A DNA stretch of 64,000 nucleotides from Halosimplex amylolyticum (GTDB lineage Archaea > Halobacteriota > Halobacteria > Halobacteriales > Haloarculaceae), in assembly GCF_051414035.1 (NCBI RefSeq), contig NZ_JBLKNW010000001.1, positions 1,550,001 to 1,614,000 on the forward strand. Reading direction: 5' to 3'. Every line of letters starts with the position of its first letter. Position 1 is the first letter of the stretch. Shown here piece by piece: positions 25,955 to 35,253 of the stretch. The notes under the pieces were generated by a model. That model ran no database searches and was not told the origin of the DNA. It saw only the letters and a list, made by a program, of their open reading frames with translations. The translations under genes were made by a program, and so were the position numbers.

Positions 25955-26307
25955 TTCTACGGAGGCAATGCTCAGGATAATGTCAGTGACACGACCATCC
26001 AGCGCTGCGGGGGCGCACCAGTCGTGAGTATGAGACTGGGCGAACCATCGATCGTATCCCCAACAGATCCCTCTGGGATGCGATTCGGAGAAGTGTAACG
26101 AGGAGCCGACGATTCGTCAACCCCGACCGATCGAAGTCCAGGGAGTGGGAAGACAACTCGCTCTGCAAGGGGGTCATCGACACCACTACCCCAGGGGTCA
26201 CAGCAACGTCAGCCGATAGACGGTGTTACTCCATACGTACTCTCGGAATCTCACGCAGAACCGTTCTAAGCGACGATCTATAGCTATCACCTCTCGAACT
26301 CACCATT

Positions 26308-26582
26308 TTGGATCTAGAACAAGTCATCGAATCCGAGATCGCTGACAAGTTTTGTGAAACCGTCCCAGAGTCAGAGATGTGAGCTGTCGTGTTTCCGGTG
26401 GGTATGAGATCTAGTTCGAACTGTTGCCGACCTGATCGGCTACCTTGACACCACCCTAGTCAGTCGCGCTGTCGAAGACCCCGCATCCTTCTCTGGCATC
26501 GATACGTCGGCAATTATCCTCCCTAGACATGCTACAGAGTCACTATCGTTGCCGCGCAGCCCAACGGTCCAGCATTCCGGAT
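26308..26582 (+). pseudogene. Broken coding-like fragments, unrecognised
   Basis: Two stretches read like haloarchaeal protein but are split by a stop. The first, from the TTG at 26308, gives LDLEQVIESEIADKF and ends at the TGA at 26380-26382. The second, in the same frame from about 26408, gives VADLIGYLDTTLVSRAVEDP and ASFSGIDTSAIIL before decaying. No start, RBS or full domain is visible. I read this as a remnant, perhaps of a transposase or plasmid gene, with low certainty. Confidence 0.3.
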
Positions 26583-26920
26583 AGGACCAAAGCCAGACCG
26601 GATTGCGAGGTTATCGATAAATCTTATTTCGATATAGACAAGACGTTTATCGAAGCCCGATCTCCCGGTCGTTCGTGTCCAGACCCTCCCGCCGCTGCCG
26701 GGGTAACCTTCGTCTCGGCTCAAATCGGCCTGCTGAGGTATAGACACGTATGACGAAGGTTCACACCCTACCGTCCAGGCAGGGAGATTTCGGCGATATA
26801 TTTGCGCTCGAGGGGTCAACACATCCGAGCTCGTGACGATGGGTCCGAATTACTACCAAGCCGCAATAACGGTCATTGGATCGCCTTTCGAATGTTCGCG
26901 GAGGAGGGGACAGAGTAGGT

Positions 26921-27424
26921 GTGTTGTCCGACCCGACGATTCTGACCATGTTTTCGGCTCAAGCCGTCGTAGCGGGGTATCTGATCCGTCCTGAGCGGCC
27001 GCCATCGGACGACCAATCTGGACAGCGCTCGGGGGACCGATCGACGAAACGCGCGACGGTACCGTTGGTGAATCAGATTCTGGTTCTATCGATGGGCACA
27101 GCGATGCTGTTCACGGTCTGGCAGGAGTATCTAAACCGAATTTCGACCGAACAGACGATAACGGCGCCTTTGCACTTCGTCCGACTGGGAGCGGTCGTGG
27201 TCCTTGCGTTCCTTCATCGACAGATATCTCGATATAGTGCGCGCCCCCCTACCCCCCGCGATGAGATTGGGCACCTCATTCTTCCACTGGCGTATGCCGT
27301 TGTATATCTCGCCCTTCTCTCGATCTTCGCTGACCCGATCCCCGGTACTCTTACCGAGGTCTTCGTAATCTTCGGCATCTCCTTATTCCTGGGTGGAGGA
27401 TTCGTCGGTCTCTCGAATCGATGA
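26921..27424 (+). CDS. Hypothetical four-TM membrane protein
   Basis: About 167 residues from the GTG at 26921, or 158 from the ATG at 26948; GGAGGAGGGG lies about 10 nt upstream of the GTG. A short hydrophobic N-terminus and a polar Arg/Ser-rich loop (about 25-55) precede four hydrophobic helices, including ILVLSMGTAMLFTVW and VFVIFGISLFLGGGFVG. Codon use is less GC3-biased than in the flanking core genes, as expected for acquired DNA. It is the only convincing intact gene in the gene-poor region after the integrase. No family is recognised. Confidence 0.5.
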   Translation: MLSDPTILTMFSAQAVVAGYLIRPERPPSDDQSGQRSGDRSTKRATVPLVNQILVLSMGTAMLFTVWQEYLNRISTEQTITAPLHFVRLGAVVVLAFLHRQISRYSARPPTPRDEIGHLILPLAYAVVYLALLSIFADPIPGTLTEVFVIFGISLFLGGGFVGLSNR

Positions 27425-29755
27425 AGGGAATTCGGGAAAGCACATCACGACAGTCGTATATCGATGGCTGTCCACGGACCTCCGGCCTTCAGGTAGTCGT
27501 TCGATTAATCCAGTGACCGAATACGTCGCTATCGAAATCGAACCGTCCAACCTACCGACGGGTGCAGTCCGCCGAGATCGAATTCGGCCCGAACCCCGGA
27601 ATGAGACCGGCAATGCTGTCTGCGAGTTCGGTCCTCGACGCAGACTGCGGCGATGAGAAGTGTGCCGAATTTGAGAACAATTCGAAACACTGGCCAGTCG
27701 ATCCGATGACCGCGTTCGACAGTGTCGAGCCATCGCCATCGAAGGAGGTGAAAATCCACATTTCCATCTAAATGGTCTTATTTGTGAGCGAGGGATCGAA
27801 ATCACGGCCACGATTGTGCTAATAGATGGGAATGTGTCTGTACTCTACGCCGGTAATCCAGAGTTACATCTAATTAATTATCTGTGCGGCGACATATTGT
27901 CGGCATCTTTGGCACGCCTCAGCCCGATCGGGGCAGAACGGTGTATGGCTCGTTACCACTTAGCAGAACTCCGTTGAGGTGCAGGGTGCCCGCGAAGGTA
28001 CATCGTCGAGACGCCCCGAACGAGACGGCAACCGGACGGATCGAGCGTCTGAATTTGATCGAGGGGCCCGATTCCAGCGGACTTCTTGAGTAAGTCCATG
28101 ACTCCGCAGCAAATGATCGCCAGCTACCGTCGCTATCGGGAGCACGGCCTCGAATTCGCAACTGCCTGCCACGGAGTGTGCGGTCCATTCGAACCGACGG
28201 CAAATCGTCCGAACACGACGCGTTGGAAGGCGTTGCAGGTCGAACGCACTTCCGTCGATGACAAACGGGAGCAGGTCGATATCGACCTGGCGTCCGGACG
28301 CCAGCGCGGCCGATATCACCGTATCTGAGAGCTCCTCGGTCGAACACGTCACTATATATCTAGTACGATGCAGTCAAATCGATCGCCGCACCGCACCAAG
28401 GGCCAACCGCTTCACCGGACGCGACAATCGGTCGACGTCCCTCAGCAGAAGCACCGTTGGCACGTCGGAATTGCTGTCCCTCTTGCCCGCAGAGGGCCCA
28501 GATGTGCCTCTCCACTCGCCTCAGTTCGAACCGTTCTATGGCGCCCTGAGCGCCTCTAGAGCGGCCAGGGTCGGGAAAGATAATTTTCGGGCACGTCGAA
28601 TTCTCGTTCGGCTATCGTCCCACGATTCGACGGTGTCGGTACTGGGCGCGGGTTGACACTCGCTCTCGGAAGTTGGACGGGCCACGGCCAGCACTCCGTT
28701 TCGTAGACTTGCACTCGGCCGTTTGGGCTCGTTCGCTCGGCCTCCGTTTGGGAGTGGGTGTGACGCATTGAACCCCCCACGACGATATCGAACGTGGTCG
28801 GGATATCTCCCCGTGATCGGTTTGGGGACTGCAGTGCGCGCGGTACCTGCCCTACTCGACTCGGGGGATGCTACCGCCTTCAAACAGCCTGGAACCGCGA
28901 TCCATCAATATAAACGATAAATGAATTAACGATTTGTGCTGCCCGACGCCGTGCGCATAAACTATATTCCGCTATACAGAAATGGGTGAGTGACCTCGTG
29001 AGCGAACTGGCGCTCACGGGGCCGTAGCGACTCCGAGTGGCGGAAAGCCGAGAATGTCAGTCGGCAGCCGAGGCGACTGCAGATCTGACAGAGACGAGAG
29101 ATCCATCGGCTGGCCCGTCCGCCCCGACGGTCGCGCCCGTCGAGAGGGCTCCAGATGGACAACCTTCCGGCACCGCACGTTCGGAGTGTCGTGACCGGAG
29201 GTGACGACGACCAGACCGCGACTCCCGTCGTGACAGGAGCACATCGTCACGCGCACGCGGAGACCTCGATAGGAGGACTCGTCTACGATCGCGTACTCGC
29301 CGGGCTTCATCACTCCGGCAACGAGGCGAGGATTCGCCCTGTTCGTCGAAGAGCCGGGTGGTGTCGCTGCGACAGACGCCGGTCCGCTCGCGTGGCACCG
29401 TCAGTGCCACGGGATCGAAGGCGTGGGCTGCGAGCGAGTCGCCCGTTCGAACGCCGGTCCTCGATCGGTTTCGGTGGCGCCAATGCACAGAATTCGGATC
29501 GTTGTGGTTGTAGCCCCCGGTAAATTCGACGACCGTCTCGCAGAGGTCGACCGGTGACGGAGGCGTCGTTCCCGTTCTCGGTGATCACCACTGCTCCCCG
29601 GAGAGGACACCCCTGTCACGGCGAACGCGCGATTTGCGGCGCAACGAATGCAATGGGAAAGTCGTCACGTTCGTCGCTCGGTAGTTACATCGTTAATCTG
29701 GACCGGCAGCTCTGTAGTCGATCGCAGCGAAAAAAAGCCGGACGCTGGGCGCGTT
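27425..29755. other. Gene-poor 2.3-kb stretch, probably decayed integrated DNA
   Basis: No frame here is convincing on both composition and start context. Weak candidates are a minus-strand stretch starting near 28352 (ELSDTVISAALASGRQVDID) and one starting near 29313 (KPGEYAIVDESSYRG), both of which lose protein character downstream. A perfect 8-bp stem CGTGAGCG/CGCTCACG with a 6-nt loop lies at 28997-29018. The composition is AT-richer than the core genes. Confidence 0.5.
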
Positions 29756-31675
29756 CTACTGCTGGTCTGCGGGTTCGTCGGCGTCGTCCACGCCGGGACC
29801 GGTCCCGCCGGCACCGGTCTGGAAGACGAACTCGTGTTCTTCCTCGGTTTCGAAGTTGTTCAGGCCGTCGCCGAGGTACTGCGCGTAGCGGACCAGTTCC
29901 TCGGCGCGCGAGGACACTTCGTTGAGTTCGGCGGCCTGTTCCTCCGCTGCGCCGGCGACGTTCTCGCTCTCGGACATCGTGTCCTCCGCGAGGTCGGCGG
30001 CTTCGTCTATCATGCCCGCGACCTCCCGAATACTATCGAGCGAATCGCCGAAGTCGACCCCGGGATTGTCGTCCGCGAAGTCGTCAAGCTGGCCGGCGAC
30101 CCCGTCCATCTCTTCGGAGATGCGCTGGAGCCGCTCTTTCTGGTCGTAGGCGTCGTCGGAGATCCGCTGGATGGAGTCGGCGACCTGTTCGCTGGCGTCG
30201 CGGACCGTCTCCGCGCTCTGCTGGACGGACCGCCCGCTCTCTTCGACCTCGACGGCGAAGGTCTTGAGCTGGCCGGTCGTCATCTCCAGTTCGGTGATCA
30301 TCTCGTTGAAGTCCCTGGCGATCTGGTCCATCGCCTCGTTTTCACCCTCCGGCTCCATCCGCTGGGTGAGGTCACCGCGCGCGCCCGCTTGCATGATCGC
30401 GGAGTACTCCTCGGCTTTCTCCTGGAGATAGTTGCTCATCTCCATCGCCTCGGCCCGCGAGACCTCCGCTTCCTTCCGGGCTCGTTCGGCTTCGTCGATC
30501 TGCTCGCGCAAGGCGTCGCGCATCTCGGCGAACCCGTCGTAGAGCTGGCCGATGCTGTCGATGCGACCCGAGTGAATGTCGACGTCGAGGTTGCCCTCCT
30601 CCATCTCCTGGGCTTTGCCCTTCAGGCGGTCGATCGACGACGAGGTGTTGTAGCCGAGCACCGCCCCGATGAGCAGCATCAGCAGCACGCCACCGCCGGT
30701 CGCGATCATCCCGAACCGCGTGACCTGCTGGACGTCACCGAAGAGAACGTCCGTCGGCGCGTGAACCAGCGCGACCCAGGTGTCCTCGTTGCCCGGGACC
30801 AGAATCTGCGAGTAACCGACCGCGTACTCTTCGTCCATGACCGCTCCGTTCGTTCGGCTCGAGACGACGCCGCTGACGTTGTTCGTGAGGCTCGCCCCCG
30901 CCCGGAGCGTCTTGCGGTCACCGTACTGGTCGAGCGTCTCGTCGTCCGACTGGTCGAATCCGTTAGAGAACGCTTTTTCGTCGATCTGGATCGTTCCGGT
31001 CCTGTTGTTGACGATCATCGTGAACCCGCCATCGGCCCGGTCGGCCCCCTGGAGTTCACTCGCGATGTTCGTCGTCCCCAGCTCGGCGATCAGGTACCGG
31101 TTCGAGGTGCCGTTGACCGGACTGGCCAACCCGACGACAGAGCTGCCCCCGCTGGACGGGCGGTAGACGTTCGACATCGCCACGTCGCTGGTCGCGCTGA
31201 AGTCCTTCCCGATGAACCAGGAGCGCTCCGTGTCCTTGATGAAGTTCCCGGTCATCGAACCCGTGCTCGCCACGATCTTGTAGTCACCGCCGACGCGCTG
31301 GACGATGTGCATCGCGCTCACGGAGCTCGGCATCACGGTATCCTTGTGGTGCTGGAGTTTGCTCGTCATCCGCGACTGGCTCTTGCCCGCGTACGCCGGC
31401 GCTTCTGACGCCAGGCGCGTCGACAGTTTGTTACTCTCGATCCACTGGCCGACCAGGTTCGACTCTTGCACCGCGAGGGAGCTGTACTCGCTCTCCGTCT
31501 GTTCGCGCGTGTGGTCGCTGAACTGCTGGGTCCCGACGTACCCGACGGCGCCGATCGCCAGCCCCATCACCAGCAACACGATGAGGAACTTCAGCGCGAA
31601 GCGTTTCCTGATGAAGTTCGGGACCACCGTCCGGACGATTCCCATCACGCCACCACCGGCGTCGTCACCGCTCAT
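29756..31675 (-). CDS. Transducer-like protein: cache sensor, HAMP repeats, signalling hairpin without tip
   Basis: A 639-residue membrane receptor; the ATG at 31675 follows a GGAGGGAGG ribosome site. TM1 is at 28-48, an extracellular cache-type sensor at about 50-315 (RSWFIGKDFSATSDVAMSNV is a dCache hallmark), and TM2 at 322-342. HAMP segments follow at about 343-395 and 425-480. The methyl-accepting-type coiled coil runs up to about residue 530 and resumes at about 545 with typical C-bundle sequence (AAEEQAAELNEVSSRAEELV). The conserved hairpin tip that binds CheA/CheW is absent, replaced by a short acidic linker (DDFADDNPGVDFGDS). It is therefore unlikely to signal through CheA in the usual way. 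Confidence 0.88.
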   Translation of the reverse strand: MSGDDAGGGVMGIVRTVVPNFIRKRFALKFLIVLLVMGLAIGAVGYVGTQQFSDHTREQTESEYSSLAVQESNLVGQWIESNKLSTRLASEAPAYAGKSQSRMTSKLQHHKDTVMPSSVSAMHIVQRVGGDYKIVASTGSMTGNFIKDTERSWFIGKDFSATSDVAMSNVYRPSSGGSSVVGLASPVNGTSNRYLIAELGTTNIASELQGADRADGGFTMIVNNRTGTIQIDEKAFSNGFDQSDDETLDQYGDRKTLRAGASLTNNVSGVVSSRTNGAVMDEEYAVGYSQILVPGNEDTWVALVHAPTDVLFGDVQQVTRFGMIATGGGVLLMLLIGAVLGYNTSSSIDRLKGKAQEMEEGNLDVDIHSGRIDSIGQLYDGFAEMRDALREQIDEAERARKEAEVSRAEAMEMSNYLQEKAEEYSAIMQAGARGDLTQRMEPEGENEAMDQIARDFNEMITELEMTTGQLKTFAVEVEESGRSVQQSAETVRDASEQVADSIQRISDDAYDQKERLQRISEEMDGVAGQLDDFADDNPGVDFGDSLDSIREVAGMIDEAADLAEDTMSESENVAGAAEEQAAELNEVSSRAEELVRYAQYLGDGLNNFETEEEHEFVFQTGAGGTGPGVDDADEPADQQ

Positions 31676-31806
31676 CGATCCTCCCTCCGGTCGGCTCCCT
31701 GTCCTGACACACCCGAGTCACTGCCACCCTGAACACCTTCTCGGTGCGATTATTCGGATCGTCCACATTTCCCCAATTGCGCATAGGATTTCATGTTCGA
31801 CTATCT

Positions 31807-31815
31807 CATATATAG
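31807..31815 (-). promoter_or_regulatory. Candidate TATA box for the transducer-like gene
   Basis: On the minus strand CTATATATG lies about 130 nt upstream of the ATG at 31675. It would give a leader of about 100 nt, consistent with the clear GGAGG site just before the start. Confidence 0.4.
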
Positions 31816-31930
31816 CTTTGGAGTACATCGAGCGTTCTCACAACCTGATAACACGTAACCACCATCGAACTGGCAACGACCGCGACCACGCTCCAGCCGG
31901 GTCGTCGCCGTCGCCCGGTCCGATCCCTGC

Positions 31931-31939
31931 GGATTTAAG
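31931..31939 (+). promoter_or_regulatory. TATA-like box of the KDG kinase gene
   Basis: GGATTTAAG lies about 27 nt before the ATG at 31964, giving a leaderless transcript. Confidence 0.6.
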
Positions 31940-31963
31940 CGGACTCCAGTTCCATCGAGGGTC

Positions 31964-32920
31964 ATGACGGATCTCGTCACCTTCGGCGAGTCGATGCTCC
32001 GACTCTCGCCGCCGGGACAACAGCGACTCGAAGCGATGGACAGCCTCGACGTGCACGTCGCCGGCGCGGAGAGCAACGTCGCCGTCGCCGCCGAGCGGCT
32101 CGGTCTGGACACTGTCTGGCTCTCGAAACTCCCGGACTCGCCGCTCGGCCGCCGCGTGACGAGTGCGCTCGGCAACCACGGCGTCGACCCCCACATCGTC
32201 TGGGACGACCACGCGCGCATGGGGACGTACTACGTGGAGATGGCCGGCAAACCCCGCGGAACGAACGTCATCTACGACCGGGCAGACGCCGCCGTGACCA
32301 CGGCGACCACCGACGAGCTCGAGACCGACCGCGTCGCCGAGGCCGACGCCTACTACACTTCCGGCATCACACCGGCGCTCTCGGACACGCTCCTGGAGAC
32401 CAGTCGCGAACTCCTCGCAATCGCGGGGGAACACGACACGACGACGGTCTTCGACGTGAACTACCGCTCGAAGCTCTGGTCGCCCGCGGACGCGCGAGAC
32501 ACGCTAGAGGAACTGTTCGCCGACATCGACGTGCTGGTCGTGGCCGAGCGCGACGCGAGGAACGTTCTCGACCGCGAAGGCGACGCCGAGGCCATCGCCC
32601 GCGACCTCGCGGGGGAGTTCGACTTCGACCTGACACTCATCACCCGCGGGGGCGAGGGCTCGCTGGCCCTCGCCGATGGCGAAGTCTCCGAGCAGGGCGT
32701 CTTCGAGGCCGACGAGTACGACACCGTCGGCACCGGCGACGCTTTCGTCGGCGGCTTCCTCTCGCAGTGGCTCACGGGCGCGTCCGTCCCGGACGCCCTG
32801 GAGTACGGCGCGGCGACCGCCTCGCTCAAGCGGACCATCCCCGGCGACGTCGCGCTCGTCACGCCCGATGAAGTCCGGCGCGTCGTCGACCAGGGCGAAC
32901 AGAGCGGTATCTCCCGCTAA
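31964..32920 (+). CDS. kdgK: 2-keto-3-deoxygluconate kinase (PfkB family)
   Basis: A 318-residue ribokinase-fold sugar kinase. The N-terminus has TFGESMLRLSPPG and the substrate-site VAGAESNVAVAAERLG; the C-terminal PfkB signature is DTVGTGDAFVGGF, where the Asp is the catalytic base and the Gly residues form the anion hole. It resembles haloarchaeal KDG kinases, which phosphorylate KDG to KDPG in the semi-phosphorylative Entner-Doudoroff pathway. The nearby pyruvate kinase acts further down the same route. The gene is monocistronic by spacing. Another acid-sugar or fructose substrate is possible but less likely. Confidence 0.85.
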   Translation: MTDLVTFGESMLRLSPPGQQRLEAMDSLDVHVAGAESNVAVAAERLGLDTVWLSKLPDSPLGRRVTSALGNHGVDPHIVWDDHARMGTYYVEMAGKPRGTNVIYDRADAAVTTATTDELETDRVAEADAYYTSGITPALSDTLLETSRELLAIAGEHDTTTVFDVNYRSKLWSPADARDTLEELFADIDVLVVAERDARNVLDREGDAEAIARDLAGEFDFDLTLITRGGEGSLALADGEVSEQGVFEADEYDTVGTGDAFVGGFLSQWLTGASVPDALEYGAATASLKRTIPGDVALVTPDEVRRVVDQGEQSGISR

Positions 32921-33273
32921 CCGGTAGGTATCATCGCCTGAGACCGGCCGGGACGGGGGACCGGTTCGAGCGTCGTACTCGCCGACGGAGACCGGCGAGG
33001 AACGGAGGAAAACCGTTCGCATCACCGGCCCCGAAGACCGCGCCTCGCGTGGCCGACTGCCACCGAATTCGAACGCACCGTCCTCGGACTCGTCGTCTTC
33101 CTCGACAACATAGACCTGGCTATCTGCTGTCGGCCCCAACGGGATTTCCGTCGGGACCGAGGTCGGATGCTCGGGCAGACCGTTCACGAGCGAGTCCGTT
33201 CTATTGCCAGACCCGCCGAGCGAGAGACGGATACGGAGGACGGCGTCGCCTTCCGGGGAGAGATGGGAGTGAA
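32921..33273. other. 353-bp spacer between kdgK and the pyruvate kinase promoter
   Basis: No complete gene is seen. The minus strand from about 33270 to 32940 reads with haloarchaeal composition (for example SQVYVVEEDDESEDGAFEFG) but runs on into the antisense of kdgK without its own stop, so it may be a gene remnant or chance. Confidence 0.35.
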
Positions 33274-33280
33274 CTTTTAT
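33274..33280 (+). promoter_or_regulatory. TATA-like box of the pyk transcript
   Basis: CTTTTAT lies about 27 nt upstream of the ATG at 33304 but about 67 nt upstream of the pyk ATG. Transcription would therefore start at or just before the short leader frame. Confidence 0.55.
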
Positions 33281-33303
33281 CCCTGCCGGCGGAACCTGTT
33301 CAC

Positions 33304-33342
33304 ATGAACCGAACGCTCTCGTTGCTGGAGGTATCGATCTGA
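33304..33342 (+). CDS. 12-codon leader ORF upstream of pyk
   Basis: The frame encodes MNRTLSLLEVSI and stops at 33340-33342, one base before the pyk ATG (33344). By TATA spacing this ATG, not that of pyk, would sit at the 5' end of a leaderless mRNA. A GGAGGT ribosome site for pyk lies inside the frame (33327-33332). This arrangement suggests that ribosomes start on the leader ORF and reinitiate on pyk. Whether the peptide itself matters is unknown. Confidence 0.4.
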   Translation: MNRTLSLLEVSI

Positions 33343-33343
33343 G

Positions 33344-35119
33344 ATGCGTAGCGCGAAGATAGTCTGCACGCTCGGTCCGTCCAGCGAGACCGAAGAGGCG
33401 ATCGAGAACCTGGCCCGGGCGGGGATGTCGGTCGCGCGGATGAACGCGAGCCACGGCACGTCAGAACACCGCCGGGAACTCGTCGACCGGATCCGCTCGG
33501 TCGACAGGCGCATCGACAGGCCGGTCGCGGCGATGCTCGACCTGCCGGGGCCGGAAGTCCGGACCGCACCGATCCGCGAGGAGATCACGCTCGAAGGCGG
33601 GTCGACCGTCCGATTCGTCGAGGGCGAGGAGGCGACGCCCGAGGAGATCGGCGTCTCGCACGACATCTCCGCCGTGGAACCGGGCGACAGGGTCCTGCTC
33701 GACGACGGGCGCATCGAGACGACCGTCGAGTCCGTCTCGGAGGGAGTCGTCACCGCGAGCGTCGAGAACGGCGGCGACCTCGGTGCCCGGAAAGGGGTCA
33801 ACGTCCCCGGCGTCGAACTTGGGCTGCCCGTCATCACCGACCAGGACCGCGAGGAACTGAAAGTGGCCGCGGAGAAAGAGGTGGACTTCGTCGCGGCGAG
33901 TTTCGTCCGCGACGGCGAGGACGTCTACGAGATCAGCGGCGCGCTCGACGAACTCGGCGCCGACATCCCGATCATCGCGAAGATCGAGCGCGAAGTCGCC
34001 GTCGAGAACCTCGGCGGGATCATCGACGCCGCCTACGGCGTGATGGTCGCGCGCGGCGACCTCGGTGTGGAGTGCCCGCTGGAGGATGTCCCGATGATCC
34101 AGAAGCGGACCATCCGGCGGTGTCACGAGGAGGGCGTGCCGGTGATCACGGCGACGGAGATGCTCGACTCGATGGTACACGCGCGTCGGCCCACGCGCGC
34201 GGAGGCCTCGGACGTGGCCAACGCCGTCCTCGACGGGACGGACGCGGTCATGCTCTCGGGCGAGACGGCCATCGGGGACCACCCCGTCCGGGTCGTCGAC
34301 ACGATGAACCGGATCGTCCGCGACGTGGAGGAGTCGCCGGAGTACGCCGAGAACCGCGAGCAGCGCGTGCCGCCGGCCGACGAGACGCGGACCGACGCGC
34401 TCGCTCGGTCCGCCCGGTTCCTCGCGCGGGACATCGACGCGAACGCGATCGTCGCGGCCAGCGAATCGGGGTACACGGCGCTCAAGGCCGCCAAGTTCCG
34501 GCCGTCGATCCCCATCGTCGCCTCGACGCCGAGCGAGGACATTCGGCGGCGACTCGCGCTGTCGTGGGGGATCATCCCGAAGAGCTCGCCGTACACGGCA
34601 GACGGCGCGGACGCGGTCATCAACAACGCCGTCCAGTCGGCGCTGGACACCGGCGCGGCCGAGAGCGGCGACACGGTGGTCGTCCTCTCAGGGATGATGA
34701 CCGAACTCGAGGGCGTGAACACGGCGAACATGCTCAAAGTCCACGTGGCATCGGAGACGATCGCCTCCGGGCGGTCCGTGGTCGAAGGGCTCGTGTCTGG
34801 CGAACTCCACTGGACCGAGAGCGGTGACCTCACCGACGTGCCCGAGGGGGCGATCCTCGCCGTGCCGGAGGACTTCGACGGCGAGTTCGGCGGCGACGTT
34901 GAGAAACTGGCCGGCGTCATCGACCGACACGGGGGCATGACGAGCTACGCCGCGATCGTCGCCCGGGAGCTCGAACTCCCGATGATCTCCAACGCCTCGA
35001 TCGGGCGCGACGTCGGTTCGGGGACGGTCGTGACCCTGGACGCCGAGCGGGGCATCGTCTACGACGAAGCCATCCAGAGCCGGGCGCGCGAGCGCGAGAC
35101 GGAACGCGAATCGCTGTAA
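33344..35119 (+). CDS. pyk: Pyruvate kinase with C-terminal PEP-utiliser-like domain
   Basis: A 591-residue enzyme that converts PEP and ADP to pyruvate and ATP. The N-terminus has KIVCTLGPSSE and ARMNASHGT, the active site region IPIIAKIEREVAVENL and GVMVARGDLGVE, and the metal/PEP loop VITATEMLDSM. Residues 480-591 form the extra C-terminal domain related to the swivelling phospho-His domain of PEP-utilising enzymes. In the motif that normally reads TSHAA the His is Tyr535 (GGMTSYAAIVAREL), so the domain cannot carry phosphate in the classical way. Expression probably depends on the leader ORF just upstream. Confidence 0.95.
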   Translation: MRSAKIVCTLGPSSETEEAIENLARAGMSVARMNASHGTSEHRRELVDRIRSVDRRIDRPVAAMLDLPGPEVRTAPIREEITLEGGSTVRFVEGEEATPEEIGVSHDISAVEPGDRVLLDDGRIETTVESVSEGVVTASVENGGDLGARKGVNVPGVELGLPVITDQDREELKVAAEKEVDFVAASFVRDGEDVYEISGALDELGADIPIIAKIEREVAVENLGGIIDAAYGVMVARGDLGVECPLEDVPMIQKRTIRRCHEEGVPVITATEMLDSMVHARRPTRAEASDVANAVLDGTDAVMLSGETAIGDHPVRVVDTMNRIVRDVEESPEYAENREQRVPPADETRTDALARSARFLARDIDANAIVAASESGYTALKAAKFRPSIPIVASTPSEDIRRRLALSWGIIPKSSPYTADGADAVINNAVQSALDTGAAESGDTVVVLSGMMTELEGVNTANMLKVHVASETIASGRSVVEGLVSGELHWTESGDLTDVPEGAILAVPEDFDGEFGGDVEKLAGVIDRHGGMTSYAAIVARELELPMISNASIGRDVGSGTVVTLDAERGIVYDEAIQSRARERETERESL

Positions 35120-35253
35120 GTCGGGGAGACAGTTCGCTGGAAGCCCGCTGACCGACGTTGCCCCCCGTTCGAGCGGGTGAGTCCCCTCGCGGTCGTCGCT
35201 TCTCTCGCGCGGTATCGATGCACATATGTCTCGCCTCGACCAGTAACACGGAA

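Noticed and set aside
28086..28352. Short frames on both strands in the gene-poor region
   Set aside because: They overlap each other, change character part-way and lack start signals; noted only as possible remnants.
29014..29313. Minus-strand frame starting MMKPGEYAIVDESSYRG
   Set aside because: The first 50 residues look protein-like, but the rest is Arg/Ser/Pro-rich and no family is recognised, so it was not listed as a gene.
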